Below, piece by piece: positions 1 through 9,736 of a stretch of 64,000 bases of DNA. The number at the start of each line of letters is the position of its first letter. Positions within the stretch are counted from its first letter, which is position 1. The notes beneath the pieces were generated by a model. That model saw only the letters and a list, made by a program, of their open reading frames with translations. It made no database searches and was not told where the DNA came from. The position numbers and the translations under genes are program-made. This stretch comes from Enoplosus armatus. Its lineage: Eukaryota > Chordata > Actinopteri > Centrarchiformes > Enoplosidae. The DNA is taken from contig NC_092190.1 in assembly GCF_043641665.1 (NCBI RefSeq), forward strand, positions 21,655,048 through 21,719,047, in the 5' to 3' direction.

Positions 1-484
1 GCTGGTCTCCCACTGTTAGCCCATAGGTGGGCTCTACAATTCTTCCAACATCACTGCTTCATATCTCTCTGCAGCCCCAGAACAACTAGTGGAGCTTGTG
101 GGAGGGCCCCCTGCGGCTTTCTTAGCCCTGTAAATTCCATTACAGGGAACACACGTTGCTCCTTAATATGGCTTCAACACAGTCTCATAAAAATTGCAGA
201 TTGCATGTTGTGGACAAGAGTAATATAAAGTCTATTCCCCCATGATGAACTACATTACAACAGAATAAATTGGACTATGTAGCAACAGGATGAATTGGCC
301 TGTTAATTCTAAAGATAATTAACATTTACATTTAGTTAAAGTTCCACTATTACAGTTATTATAATTATTTCTAATATATACGATATTTTCTATATAAACA
401 AGCATGTAATGTGAAATGGGTCATTGTGATATGAACCCACAGAGAACTGAACCCCAATCCACAAACCCTGCTCAACTTTTTAGC

Positions 485-935
485 ATTTGGTAGCTGTTTT
501 GGAAACCCCATTTTTCAGCAGCAGCAGATAGGTGGTTTAGGCTAACAAGCTGTAATGAACCCACTGTAAGATACCAGCCAAGCACCAAACAGCTAGCGTC
601 TAGCCGGTCAAACATCTAGGAGCTAGCCCAGACATTTTTCTTAGAAGTTGGTGGAGATCAAAACAGAACAAAAAGTAAAGTGAATAGGGTACCCATGACT
701 CCGCGTCTGCTATATGTGTAATTAATTGTTCGCTGAAAAGTGTTAACACAACAATGGTACAAGGTGATATATAAGTTGAAATCAAATAAAAGCAGCAATA
801 ATTCATCTTTTTTGATAGCTAGTCACTTATGTTGTACGTCTGCTGTTTGGTGCTGGGCAGCTAGCATACAGAGGGTTCATCAGAGCTTTAACCACTGAAA
901 ATAGCTGCCTGCTGAGGTTGGAAATGTGGTTAATG
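485..935. mobile_element. Foldback / MITE-like element with diverged inverted arms
   Basis: The left part (about 485-600) and the reverse complement of the right part (about 838-935) are clearly related. Both contain, in the same order, a 'cagcag' stretch, 'gtggtt', 'tgaaccc', 'ctgta' and 'agcaccaaacagc'. The sharpest match is 'agcaccaaacagc' near 576-588 against 'gctgtttggtgct' near 842-854. The roughly 240-base centre has no coding potential. This structure fits a non-autonomous DNA transposon with long degenerate terminal inverted repeats. The exact ends and target-site duplication could not be fixed, and the superfamily is unknown. Confidence 0.55.
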
Positions 936-2008
936 ACAGCGGTGAGACTGAATCAAAACATTAACGTAGCGGGCCATAAAATCAAAACAATCGAAAGGAT
1001 GTTAAAATGCTATGTAGAGCTGAGCAGAACTGCACAGTTGAGTGATAATTATCTGTGATTTCATCACTACGAGCAGCTCCTTTTACATCCCACATGGTCA
1101 TTTGATCCATTGTTTAAAGAAAAACATTGATAGGGGCAGCTTTTCAGTTATTGGTTAAATAAGAAAAACTTGCTCTGGACAGGACGATAGTACAACCCTT
1201 CTGTAAAAGCACTGAATTAAATGTAGCATTGTCTTTTGACTTACTTTCCACCATGACATTTCAATGCCAAAATAAAGGTAATGGTCCTGAATCTGTCAGT
1301 AAGTCACTGTGCAGACTTGAAATGAGGAATTTGGGGCTTACAAGTATGTGGGAAGTACAAAAGGAAGTACTTCAAAAAAACATTCTTGTCGTGAGGCTGT
1401 TGTCACTCTGTCTACCCATACATTACGAGGCTAAGTGCAGTGTAATGTAGAAAACCAAGACCTAAATACATAAACCTAAATTGTGTAACGGTCACACTGC
1501 CATTGCTGGTCTAGTGTTGTCTAGTGTTGCTCCCACTCGTGTCCAATTAATAATTTCCATGCCATACCTTAATGCTCTCCTCAGTCTCCAAATATAGCTG
1601 TCAGATTTAGACAGAACAGAGCACACCCCACTCTCGTCTCCATGGAAACATTGTGCTAATGTGTGAGGTTTTAAACTGCTTTGTCAGGATTTTCATATCT
1701 ATTTGTGGTACTGTAGATGGAGAGTTTAAGGGCTAATGTTAGGACATGAATGAGTTGCATTTTTGGATAATATGCTGCATGAATGGCATCTAGTATTAAA
1801 TTTGCAGTGCAGCTTTTGTTCTGTCCCAACCAACAACCCAAAAAGAAGTTTCTGTCAATTCTTAAAACTGCATTAAATGAAACTGTATTTCGACCATATA
1901 CGGGGAGAAAAGCCTGTGAAGTGCTTAAGTGGCACATTTCTTAACAAACTGAACAGAAACAGAGCAACATGGGCACCCAACTCCAAACTCAAATGTGAAC
2001 TTGTGATT
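936..2008. other. Non-coding interval, nothing recognised
   Basis: Only short reading frames of under 100 codons occur here (for example 1229-1450 plus and 1671-1937 minus), on overlapping strands and without protein-like character. No repeat family, RNA gene or regulatory motif was recognised. The end of the interval abuts the left boundary of the tandem duplication. Confidence 0.5.
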
Positions 2009-2524
2009 CAGCTCAGCTCACAGAATACCGAGAAAAACTTCTGGGTCTTTAGTTCTGTGCAATGTCTCACTTGGCTAGTAGCAGGTGTGTGGAGACTCTC
2101 ACCGGACCACTGTGAGCTATGTCATCTCACAGACCACACTGACTGTGGGTTTGACAATATTCTTTTATGAGTTTTTGTTTTAAAAAAATGGTAAAAATGG
2201 ACCCCTGACTTAGAGCATCTATAATGTTAAAACATGTTTTGACTGTGCTGTGCCCGTGTGGGCTTTCTGTGAGAACGCCCACAGTGGGTTCCCCACGGAA
2301 AACACTCATGGGGACCCCAAAGAACAAAACTGCTGCGGGCCCTGCACAGGTTAACCCACAGGGTGACCCGTGTGGGTTTTCTGCCCCTAGTGACCACTTT
2401 CAGGCTGTGTAGCAAATTCATAAGCCCTCCCATATTCAAGCATTGCAATGTCCCATATGTGTGTGATTTAATTCAGCCTAGTTTGTGCAGTGTTGAATCA
2501 AAATTTTTTGATTGTTTATATTGA

Positions 2525-2576
2525 TTTATTAGTGTATTTAATATTTCAATTTGAATGTTTTAAGGTTTTTTTTATT
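2525..2576 (-). terminator. Candidate polyadenylation signals of gene A
   Basis: TTTATT on the plus strand (AATAAA for the minus-strand gene) occurs at 2525-2530 and 2571-2576, roughly 290-340 bases past the gene A stop codon. The tract is T-rich, so chance matches are likely. The equivalent T-rich tract follows gene B (9737-9779). Confidence 0.3.
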
Positions 2577-2861
2577 TTTATTTTTTCTTTTGGTATTGTT
2601 TGTTGTTTTTTTTCATATTTTTGGACTGAACGGGGAAACCGGAGCACCCGGAGTAAACCCCCACTCGTGGTGAGAACATGTGAACTGTGAGTCATCAGCA
2701 CTAACCACTAATGTCCCTGTGGTGTCCTGATTAAGAGAAATAGGAGAAGAACAATAAGAGATTAAAATTCAGGGAGAGAAGAAAAAGGGAAAAAGAAAGG
2801 TAATATAGGGAAAACAAGTGGGAAAAAAGGGAATGTAGGCAAGAGAGCTGGGGATTGTAGA

Positions 2862-5423
2862 TTAAGTCTTCCTGAACTGCAGCTTCTTGGACTCCAGGCT
2901 CCTGGTTTGCACAGTGGCCAATCTGGGCAATGATTTGCCGGTATCCTTAGAACGGTAGTGGGAACCCTCCACACCAGCAGGAGGGCAGTGTCGGCCTGGA
3001 GGTGCTTGCTTTGTGGAAATGGTAGGGAGGCAGGTCGGCTGCAGATTGAATTTAGCGTCCTCTTTGTAAATTAGTTGCTGCTTGTTCTGTTCTAATTTTG
3101 GTTTGGTGGACTGGGGTCTTTGAGTGGGAGTTCTCAAAATACTACCATCTTGGCTGAGGGAGTTGGACCCTTTCAAGCCATGCTGTCCTCCAGTTTTCTC
3201 CTTTGAAGCTAAAGTGTCTTTCCACTTCAGCTTCGTTATGTTAGTTAGGGGTGGGAGGCAGGTTGGCTGCAGATCGAATTTATCGTCCTTTTCGTAAGTT
3301 ACTTTCTGCTTTTTCCGTTTTAAATTCTGCCGGTGGAATGACCGAATTCTGCCAGAATTTGTTGATTCCACTGGCAGAATTTTCCACAGGTGTCTTGTGG
3401 GTGATGAAACACTTTCCAAGAGGGAGTAGTGCCCAATAGTACCCACAGCAGGGCATTCTTCAGGTTTCTGCTCTGAAGCTAAAACATCTGGAGGATTTAG
3501 CATGATTGGGTTAGCTATAGGTGGGAGGCAGGTTGGCTGCAGATTGAATTTATCGTCCCTTTCGTGAGTTACTTTCTGCTTGTTCAGTTCAAAATTCTGC
3601 TTGGAGGACTGGGGTCTTTCAGCGGCAACACTGGGCAATGACTCACACGAATACTTGGACTCCTTCTTGCCATGCTGTCCTCCAGCTTTGTCCTTTGAAG
3701 CCAAAGTGTCTGTAGACTTTAGCTTGATTGTGTTAGTTATAGGTAGGAGGCAGGTTGGCTGCAGATTGAATTTATCGTCCCTTTCGTGAGTTACCTTCTG
3801 CTTGTTCAGTTCAAAATTCTGCTTGGAGGACTGGGGTCTTACAGCGGCAACACTGGGCAATGACTCACACGAATACTTGGACCCCTTCTTGCCATGCTGT
3901 CCTCCAGTTTTCTCCTTTGAAGCCAAAGTGTCCGTAGACTTTAGCTTGATTGTGTCAGTTAGGGGTGGGAGGCGGATTGGCCGCAGATCTACCTTACCTG
4001 CATCTTCATAGACAAGTTGCAGCTTGTTGCGTTCCAAGTGCTGCTTGGTGGACCGGGTTTGAGCAGTGACCAATCTGGGCAATGATTCACCCTTATCTGT
4101 TGAAAGGTAGAGGGACCCCTCAACACCAGCAGTGGGACTACGCCACCCTGCAGCTAAAGCATCTTTGGACTTTAGCTTGGCTGCTCTGGAAAGTGGTGGC
4201 AGACATGGTGGCTCCATGTCAACCATGCAGAGCCGCAAGCTGTTGTTTTCCAGACACTGTTTCATAAAACGGGTCTGGTCAGTGGACAATCTGGGTAATT
4301 TTTCATTTGTGATTTTACTATGGTATTCGGGCTTGAACCGATGTCCACCTCTGCTTGCAGCTGAAAGATGTGGAACATTTCGTTGACTGTCTGCAGCCTT
4401 GTGAAGTTCACACTGAACACCCTGCTGGAGATTTTTCTCCCTCTCAGTAATCTCTTCTGAGTTCTTCACTGCAGCGTCATGTTCCTCCTTCAGGGGTTGA
4501 AGATGGGCACAATTTTCAGACGTCAGGGTGACATTGGAGACTGGGCACTGGATATTATTTTCACTGGTCCTCTTAGCCTTTTGTCTTGCTGCTTCAAGAC
4601 ACAACCTGTCAGATTGTTTGTGGGCCTGAAACCAGTCCAAGTTTCTCCGTTGCTCCTGCTCTTTCTGTCTTCTTATCTTGAGCATTGCTGCCTTCTTCTC
4701 CTCATTGTCCTTCTGCTGCTTTGCCACTTTAGCATTGTCTTCAGCCACTTCTTTAGACAATTTTGCCTCCTCCCTCAGAGTTTTAGAGGCAGCCTGCTCC
4801 TTCAGTCTGACTGCCATTTGCTCTGTCACAATGTCTTGTTTTATGTGGCGCTTTCTGAATTTTTCTGCTTGGTCATTTTTTCTTCGCTGCAGCTTTGTTT
4901 CTATGCCCAACTGAGCACGTTTTCTGTCTTCCTCCTCCATCTTGAGTTTTTGTGCCTCCCTTTCTCTGTGGAGGTCTTTACTGGCGATATCCTCCAGTTG
5001 ATATTTCAAATAACTTTTAGTTGACTCTGCTTTTTTTTGGGCCTGATGTCGTTGCTCCTGCGCATACAATTCATCAAGGCCCTGGAGTCTATCTCTTTCT
5101 TCTTTCTCCTGCTGTCTCACTTCCTCTCTCTGCCGTTTCTTCTCCGTCATTTGTTCAATGAGACAGTGTCTCACAGCCTGGTTGTAAAGTTGTCTCTGAC
5201 AAGCTTTCTCTTGCTCTTCTCTCAGAGCATTGTTCTGTGTACATCTCAAATATTCCTCCTTTGCCTGCAGCTTTCTGCATCCGGCTGTCAGGAGTTTATC
5301 CTCTGCTCTGCAAAACTGACGCTGAGGATTGCTGTCTACCGCTGTCTGCCTGGTGTACATTTTGGGCTTGGGCTTGTTTAATGAAGACAAAACAGTTTCT
5401 TCTGGTGGAACCATTTCAGTCAA
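2862..5423 (-). CDS. Single-exon coiled-coil protein with C-terminal 74-aa modules, copy A (853 aa)
   Basis: An uninterrupted 853-codon frame runs from ATG at 5423 to a stop at 2862, far longer than any neutral frame nearby and kept open in the duplicate. Residues about 40-290 are very rich in K, R, E and Q with helical, coiled-coil patterning (for example 'EKKRQREEVRQQEKEERDR', 'AKVAKQQKDNEEKKAAMLK'). This resembles the trichohyalin/plectin-homology (TPH) type found in ciliary and filament-binding proteins. From about residue 374 to the end the protein is a string of degenerate modules. Each has 'ESLP..' then 'R(P/T)QS(S/T)KQ', 'NK..V..E.DDKFNLQPTCLPP' and 'KLKSTDTLASK.K.GGQHG'. No signal peptide or membrane segment is evident, so a cytoplasmic or axonemal location is likely by inference. 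The first ATG was chosen because the duplicate starts at the same codon and the reading-frame similarity begins there. A 5' non-coding exon or a processed-retrogene origin cannot be excluded. The exact family is not identified. Confidence 0.85.
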   Translation of the reverse strand: MTEMVPPEETVLSSLNKPKPKMYTRQTAVDSNPQRQFCRAEDKLLTAGCRKLQAKEEYLRCTQNNALREEQEKACQRQLYNQAVRHCLIEQMTEKKRQREEVRQQEKEERDRLQGLDELYAQEQRHQAQKKAESTKSYLKYQLEDIASKDLHREREAQKLKMEEEDRKRAQLGIETKLQRRKNDQAEKFRKRHIKQDIVTEQMAVRLKEQAASKTLREEAKLSKEVAEDNAKVAKQQKDNEEKKAAMLKIRRQKEQEQRRNLDWFQAHKQSDRLCLEAARQKAKRTSENNIQCPVSNVTLTSENCAHLQPLKEEHDAAVKNSEEITEREKNLQQGVQCELHKAADSQRNVPHLSAASRGGHRFKPEYHSKITNEKLPRLSTDQTRFMKQCLENNSLRLCMVDMEPPCLPPLSRAAKLKSKDALAAGWRSPTAGVEGSLYLSTDKGESLPRLVTAQTRSTKQHLERNKLQLVYEDAGKVDLRPIRLPPLTDTIKLKSTDTLASKEKTGGQHGKKGSKYSCESLPSVAAVRPQSSKQNFELNKQKVTHERDDKFNLQPTCLLPITNTIKLKSTDTLASKDKAGGQHGKKESKYSCESLPSVAAERPQSSKQNFELNKQKVTHERDDKFNLQPTCLPPIANPIMLNPPDVLASEQKPEECPAVGTIGHYSLLESVSSPTRHLWKILPVESTNSGRIRSFHRQNLKRKKQKVTYEKDDKFDLQPTCLPPLTNITKLKWKDTLASKEKTGGQHGLKGSNSLSQDGSILRTPTQRPQSTKPKLEQNKQQLIYKEDAKFNLQPTCLPTISTKQAPPGRHCPPAGVEGSHYRSKDTGKSLPRLATVQTRSLESKKLQFRKT
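3540..3983 (-). repeat. Two near-identical 222-bp coding repeats (74 aa each) inside gene A
   Basis: The block beginning 'caggttggctgcagattgaa' at 3529 recurs at 3751, an exact period of 222 bases (74 codons), and the similarity runs through about 3983. The two units encode residues of about 481-628. Gene B has only one such unit at the corresponding place. The in-frame period means gain or loss of a unit leaves the protein readable, consistent with unequal crossing-over or slippage. Confidence 0.85.
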
Positions 5424-5545
5424 ACCTGTGTTCTGCTTTTGCCTTGTGTGCTATAGTATCTATTCAGAATGTTGGTAACGTTATGACAGTCCGTGCCTTT
5501 GATGTCTTTGAACATTTTAAAGGCATCATTTAAATCCCATTGCTA

Positions 5546-5602
5546 GGCCCCGCCCCCTGGTTACTGTTGCTATGCATGTGAAGCATAGCAACAGTAACCA
5601 AT
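5546..5602 (-). promoter_or_regulatory. Promoter-like block of gene A: GC box, 18-bp-arm dyad, CCAAT
   Basis: About 125-180 bases upstream of the gene A ATG lie a GC box ('ggccccgccccc', 5547-5557), an inverted repeat with perfect 18-bp arms (5558-5575 and 5583-5600, 7-base spacer 5576-5582), and 'ccaat' (5598-5602). Each arm contains GTTGCTA/TAGCAAC and GTTAC/GTAAC half-sites resembling those bound by RFX factors, though the spacing is not that of a canonical X-box. The block is unchanged in the duplicate. Promoter function is inferred from position and motif content. RFX control would suit a ciliary gene but is speculative. Confidence 0.5.
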
Positions 5603-5721
5603 GTTTTCTTTCTTTCTGGATAATGGAACAACTGAATGAAAATGTTGCTTTGATCTGAAGCATTCAATTAATATTTTGTGCTTCAGCGTATTGATTTGAA
5701 TTCAACCGGACAAACTTGAAT

Positions 5722-6130
5722 TTAAGACATTCTAAACTTTTTAAAGAACATGTTTACACTGACGTTATTTTGAATGTTTAATGATTTATCAAGTGCCTGT
5801 AGTATGCCAAAGTAGAAGCATTCACCACCAGCTACAACGTGCACATACACACAGTTTTGGTTTTGAGTAGATTTCCAGCATAATTGGTTAGCAAGGGATG
5901 ATAAATTCTCAAGATAGTCAGGAGCAGTCAAAGCAACCAAATAGACCTTGAAGTTCACAGCCCAGTCACACAAAGATGTCCCTAAAGAACTGCCTCCCTC
6001 TCAAGCATTCCCCTCTAAATCACCTGGTTGGCCATCTGAGTCTGATTCAGCATCATCAGATTGATGAACATGATCTACAGAATGATTTTCCTCATGCACA
6101 GAATCCATTGGGTCAAGATTCAGTGCAGCC
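5722..6130 (-). pseudogene. Fragment of a transposon-type ORF, copy A
   Basis: On the minus strand one frame reads an acidic stretch ('HQSDDAESDSDGQPGDLEG'), then an in-frame TGA at 6001-6003, then 'SLCDWAVNFKVYLVAL', and later 'VVAGGECFYFGILQAL'. An acidic leader, a 'W(A)..F.(V/I)...AL' helix and a 'GGE..YFG' motif are typical of an uncharacterised transposon-encoded ORF common in fish and invertebrate genomes, as I remember it. The frame is stopped and truncated at 5722, so it is not functional. It lies in the same orientation as the coiled-coil gene, about 300 bases upstream of its ATG. The family assignment is tentative; the protein-like, broken nature is clearer. Confidence 0.45.
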
Positions 6131-6139
6131 TGTGTAACC

Positions 6140-6770
6140 TGTACATGTTTTGTTGTGTTTATTTTTTTAAGTAGTTCTTTATTTATTCACCATCTCCATT
6201 GATAAATTGTCTAAACCACCCACAATGAAGCCCTGCATTAAACAAAATCTCTCCTGGCGTGATATATATTTCACAAGTGATCAGAGTTTCTAAAACGGGC
6301 CCCATTGTTGAAGTACTTACAGTAGTCCAAAATTAAACTGCACTTAATGTATTTTGCTCCCTAATGTGTTTTCTAAGAAAGAATCTATGCCTAAGAATGG
6401 TGCAAAGAGGCATCGGTTTCTAAACGTAAAGTTTAATCCCAAAATGCCATTAAATTACTGCCCCTGTGAGGTGGATAGTTTTGTTAAGTTTTGTTTGTTT
6501 GCAAAAAAAGGTGTTGGGAATGGTCATCTTGCTTTGATACTATCTTTGGGGTTTTCTTTCCTTGCCCGCTGCGTGATCGGTCGGAGAAAACACCCGACAG
6601 TTCAGCTCGACAAAGCTAAGTCGTACATTTGAGAATTGATACAGAAATGAATCTTTGTTGGATAAGAGACAATTGAGGAGCTGTGACTTCGAGTAGAACT
6701 GCGCTAACCGTAAACAACCGATGTTCCGGTGAGTTATGGCTGCTACCTGATAGCTAGCTGCTACCTGGTA
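6140..6770. other. Segment present only in copy A
   Basis: In copy B the sequence jumps from the equivalent of about 6131 (13095) straight to the equivalent of about 6771, so these roughly 630 bases were lost from B or gained by A. It holds a 92-codon plus-strand frame (6354-6632) without recognisable features. It ends near a short tandem duplication of 'agcaagctaactacgtt' (about 6773-6806), which may have taken part in the rearrangement. Confidence 0.6.
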
Positions 6771-7311
6771 GTCAGCAAGCTAACTACGTTAGCAAGCTAA
6801 CTACGTTAGCAGAGAGTGCACGCCACTAAAACATACAGATAAGCCTCGCTCTTTTCTCGAAACCAGTCGGGATAATTTGGAAGAACATACGGTGAATGTG
6901 CGAGCATGGGATAATTGTTTTACGTGCTTATGAATCCTGTGTAGCTGTAAATTGCAATTTAATGACTTCTTTTATGTTATGCTAAGGGCCTCCTTGGATC
7001 ACCTTAAGGGACACTCTTTGTAACCGGGGGCGGTAGGGTTTTTCTGAATGCACTCATTTTGGTTCTTTTGTTTTAGTTATTTCATTTTCTCATAAGCTTT
7101 GAAAATAACTTGTGATTCAGCTCGGGTTTGGTCCGCAGACTACCGAGAAAAACTTCTGGGTCTTTAGTTCTGTGCAATGTCTCACTTGGCTAGTAGCAGG
7201 TGTGTGGGGGACTCTCACCGGATCACTGTGAGCTATGTCATCTCACAGACCACACTGACTGTGGGTTTGACAATATTCTTTTATGAGTTTTTGTTTTAGA
7301 AAATGGTAAAA

Positions 7312-7632
7312 TGGACAGATTTAAGAGGGAATTATTATTGAGATGTCTCATGTGATATTTCTCCAGACATTCTGAACAGTCCTGCTGGAAGTCTTTAGCT
7401 GGGCGACAGACCCAAGGAAGGAAGGCAAATTATGTGATAATAGAATTGTAAAACATTGAAAAAGGGATCCTTAAAAGTTGTTTTCAAACTCTGATTAACT
7501 CCAAGTGCAATATCCAGTGTACAACAGTTCTGCAACCATCAATATCAACTGCATGAAGTCACATTCAAAAACTCAACTGTCATTAAAAAAAGAAAAAATG
7601 TTCACAAAAAAAGGACCTTAAAAAAAAGTTGA
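7312..7632. other. Segment present only in copy B, 3' side of the duplicated unit
   Basis: Copy A runs directly from 'tggtaaaaatgga' to 'cccctgactt' (about 2190-2206), whereas copy B has about 320 extra bases between the equivalent points. The extra DNA is AT-rich with short A-runs and shows no ORF or known repeat. Both flanks are A-rich, so either a deletion in A between A-runs or an insertion in B is possible. Confidence 0.6.
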
Positions 7633-7923
7633 CCCCTGACTTCGAGCATCTATAATGTTAAAACATGTTTTGACTGTGCTGTGCCCGTGTGGGCTTTCTG
7701 TGAGCACGCCCACAGTGGGTTCCCCACGGAAAACACTCATGGGGACCCCAATGAGCAAAACTGCTGCGGGCCCTGCACAGGTTAACCCACAGGGTGACCC
7801 GTGTGGGTTTTCTGCCCCTAGTGACCACTTTCAGGCTGTGTAGCAAATTCACAAGCCCTCCCATATTCAAGCATTGCAATGTCCCATATGTGTGTGATTT
7901 AATTCAGCCTAGTTTGTGCAGTG

Positions 7924-9700
7924 TTAACCTTCCTCTTGTGTTAGCTTTCTGTTGCTATCTCTTATGTTAACGCGTTGGTTTTGACCCGTGTCTTAAATCA
8001 GCCATAAAATACCCTAAAAACAATTATTTATCATCCAATTTGTTTCTTACCTCTTGGTTACCTTGTTAGGCTTCCTTATCCATGAAAAGATTGGTTTTAA
8101 TATTTTTGGTATGGCCCCCTGGGCCTTTCTTTTGACAGCATACCCCTCGTTTTCAATAAAAAAAAAATGGTAAAATGAACCTCGATAGAATTATATAAAT
8201 AAATAAAAGGTTGTTATGTTACCTGACTATTAATGAGGGGTATTAGAACACATCTCTTAAATAAATTTGTTTTATTTATTTATTTATTTTAATATCATTA
8301 ACTATAGTAACATCTATGGGGGTTTTTTTAAAGTCATATCGAGGACTACATGTTTTCCTTGGTTTTTCTCAGGGATGCCACTCGCAGATTTAAATCTATG
8401 TGTAAATCTGTAAATTCCAAGCATTGCTGGTTTTTGCATCACAGGCTGCCCAGATTTTTATGCCGTATTTCCCTGGCTTACTGGGCATGTATTGCCGGAA
8501 GGGGCATTTTCCACGGAAAGGGACAAAACGTTCATCTACTGTCACCTCTGGCCCCGGGTTGAACATCAGTGGAAGAAGCTGCACCCATCTCTCCCAGATG
8601 GGAGTAAGCTTGTCAGATTTTGCTCTAGTATCTCTGTTGTCAAATCTGAGGACTCTTGATATCATTCGAAAGGTCTGAAGTGACATTGTTGCCCGGAAAA
8701 TATTCCTGCCTGTCGACGCATCCTAGAGACTATCAGTGGCCCCATTGCTGGATCTGTACACTCCAGCAAGAAGAAGAACACCAATATAAGCATCCAGGTA
8801 TTCCTCATCAATGTCATTCCACATGTCGCCGTGGACTTTTTTTCCTTCAAGGTTTGTCCTAGCAATGATGACTTTTTTTTAGTGACAATGGCATAAACAG
8901 ATGTCTTGATGTCACTTACTCTCGTCAAAGCAAATCTTGTGATCCCAGGGGTCATTTTGATGACCTTTGCAGCAGCTGCCCTGCCATGTACGTCAGGAGG
9001 TACTGAGCTCCAACAGATGTTACCACTTTTGGATTTGAATGTTTCAGCAGGAGCGTGAGCAGCTTCAGCACCGGTGACCTCCTCATCAGACTCATCAGAT
9101 GTGTCTGTGTCTTCTGGTTGACACTCCACATCGTCTTCCTCCTCAGAGACCTTCTCATCCGTATCGCTATGCTGCTCTGTGTCCTCTGCCTCATTTTCAG
9201 TAAAGATATGATCCAGAGCTTGGCTTACTGTAAATCTTCTTCTCATTTTTGCATGCTGCAAACTGGAGATGTGTACTCTGCAAGTCACCAACTCTAAACT
9301 GAATTGGCCTGGAAATGTCCGTCTTTGTTTGTTTTGTTTGTTCAGGGAAGGAGACAAACAGGTAAAGAGAGAAGCCCCTAACTAAAGCTCAAGTGGTTGG
9401 GAGAGGAGCTGGCTTTGGGCTGTTGGTTGATAGTGTGTTTATGATTTCAGTTTTGGCACTAATTATTGTTTTATAATCTTATATTATAACTGGGTTGAAA
9501 CCGACCCTAACAATACAAAGGTCATAATTTTCACCAGAGCATTTTATCATTTAGTGAAATTGATTTTTTTAATTTTATTTTGTTTTAATAGAAGTTCCTG
9601 ACAAAGTAAAAAAGCCTTGATGCAATAAACAAATTTATGTGGTACTTTCATGCATTTGAAACCTAAAAAGGGGTCGGTGCCGACCCTAACACAAGAGTCA
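7924..9700 (-). mobile_element. Defective piggyBac-type DNA transposon inserted in copy B
   Basis: A TTAA at 7924-7927 is immediately followed by 'ccttcctcttgtgttag'. The other end carries the inverted match 'ctaacacaagag' (9686-9697), the complement of 'ctcttgtgttag' at 7933-7944. The right end also has a short hairpin 'gggtcggtgccgaccc' (9671-9686), and similar GACCC motifs lie near both ends. TTAA is the target of piggyBac elements, and the interior encodes piggyBac transposase remains on the minus strand. The right-hand TTAA is missing and the junction is disturbed. Copy A lacks the element: 'gtgcagtgttgaatcaaaa' (2485-2503) is continuous. Confidence 0.85.
8336..9246 (-). pseudogene. piggyBac transposase remnant (PGBD type), truncated
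   Basis: The reading begins at an ATG at 9246 ('MRRRFTVSQALDHIF') and passes through an acidic region (9030-9200). It shifts frame near a T7 run (8837-8843), meets an in-frame TAG (8723-8725), then reads 'MSLQTFRMISRVLRFDNRD' and 'TVDERFVPFRGKCPFRQYM' with 'KYGIKIWAACDAKT'. After a second frameshift near 8395 a final piece 'SGIPEKNQGKHVVLDMT' follows, and homology stops near 8336. The D of 'VDER' corresponds to the first catalytic Asp of the piggyBac DDD triad. The portions with the second and third Asp and the C-terminal cysteine-rich domain are absent. The element therefore cannot encode active transposase. Confidence 0.85.
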
Positions 9701-9736
9701 AAAGTCCGTACATCATATATTTTTTGATTGTTTATA

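Larger units (their letters stand above)
2009..7108. repeat. Tandem segmental duplication, copy A
   Basis: This segment is the left unit of a direct tandem duplication. The opening 'cttgtgattcagctc' and the following 'accgagaaaaacttctggg' recur at about 7109. The gene, its promoter and the upstream transposon remnant recur at a constant offset of 6963 bases (ATG 5423 against 12386). The tail from about 6771 to 7100 recurs in two blocks at about 13096-13290 and 13606-13730. Copy A contains 6140-6770, which copy B lacks. It lacks about 320 bases found at 7312-7632, about 315 bases found at 13291-13605, and the piggyBac element. Substitutions and indels between the copies argue against an assembly artefact. 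Confidence 0.85.

Noticed and set aside
2224..2412. 62-codon plus-strand frame repeated at 7655-7843
   Set aside because: It is conserved only because it lies in the tandem duplication; it is GC-rich repeat-like sequence with internal reiteration of 'cgtgtgggttttctg'-like phrases and no protein features.
4479..5024. 181-codon plus-strand frame (repeated at 11442-11987)
   Set aside because: Antisense shadow of the highly charged coiled-coil genes; the Leu/Phe/Ser-rich composition is what the complement of Lys/Glu codons gives.
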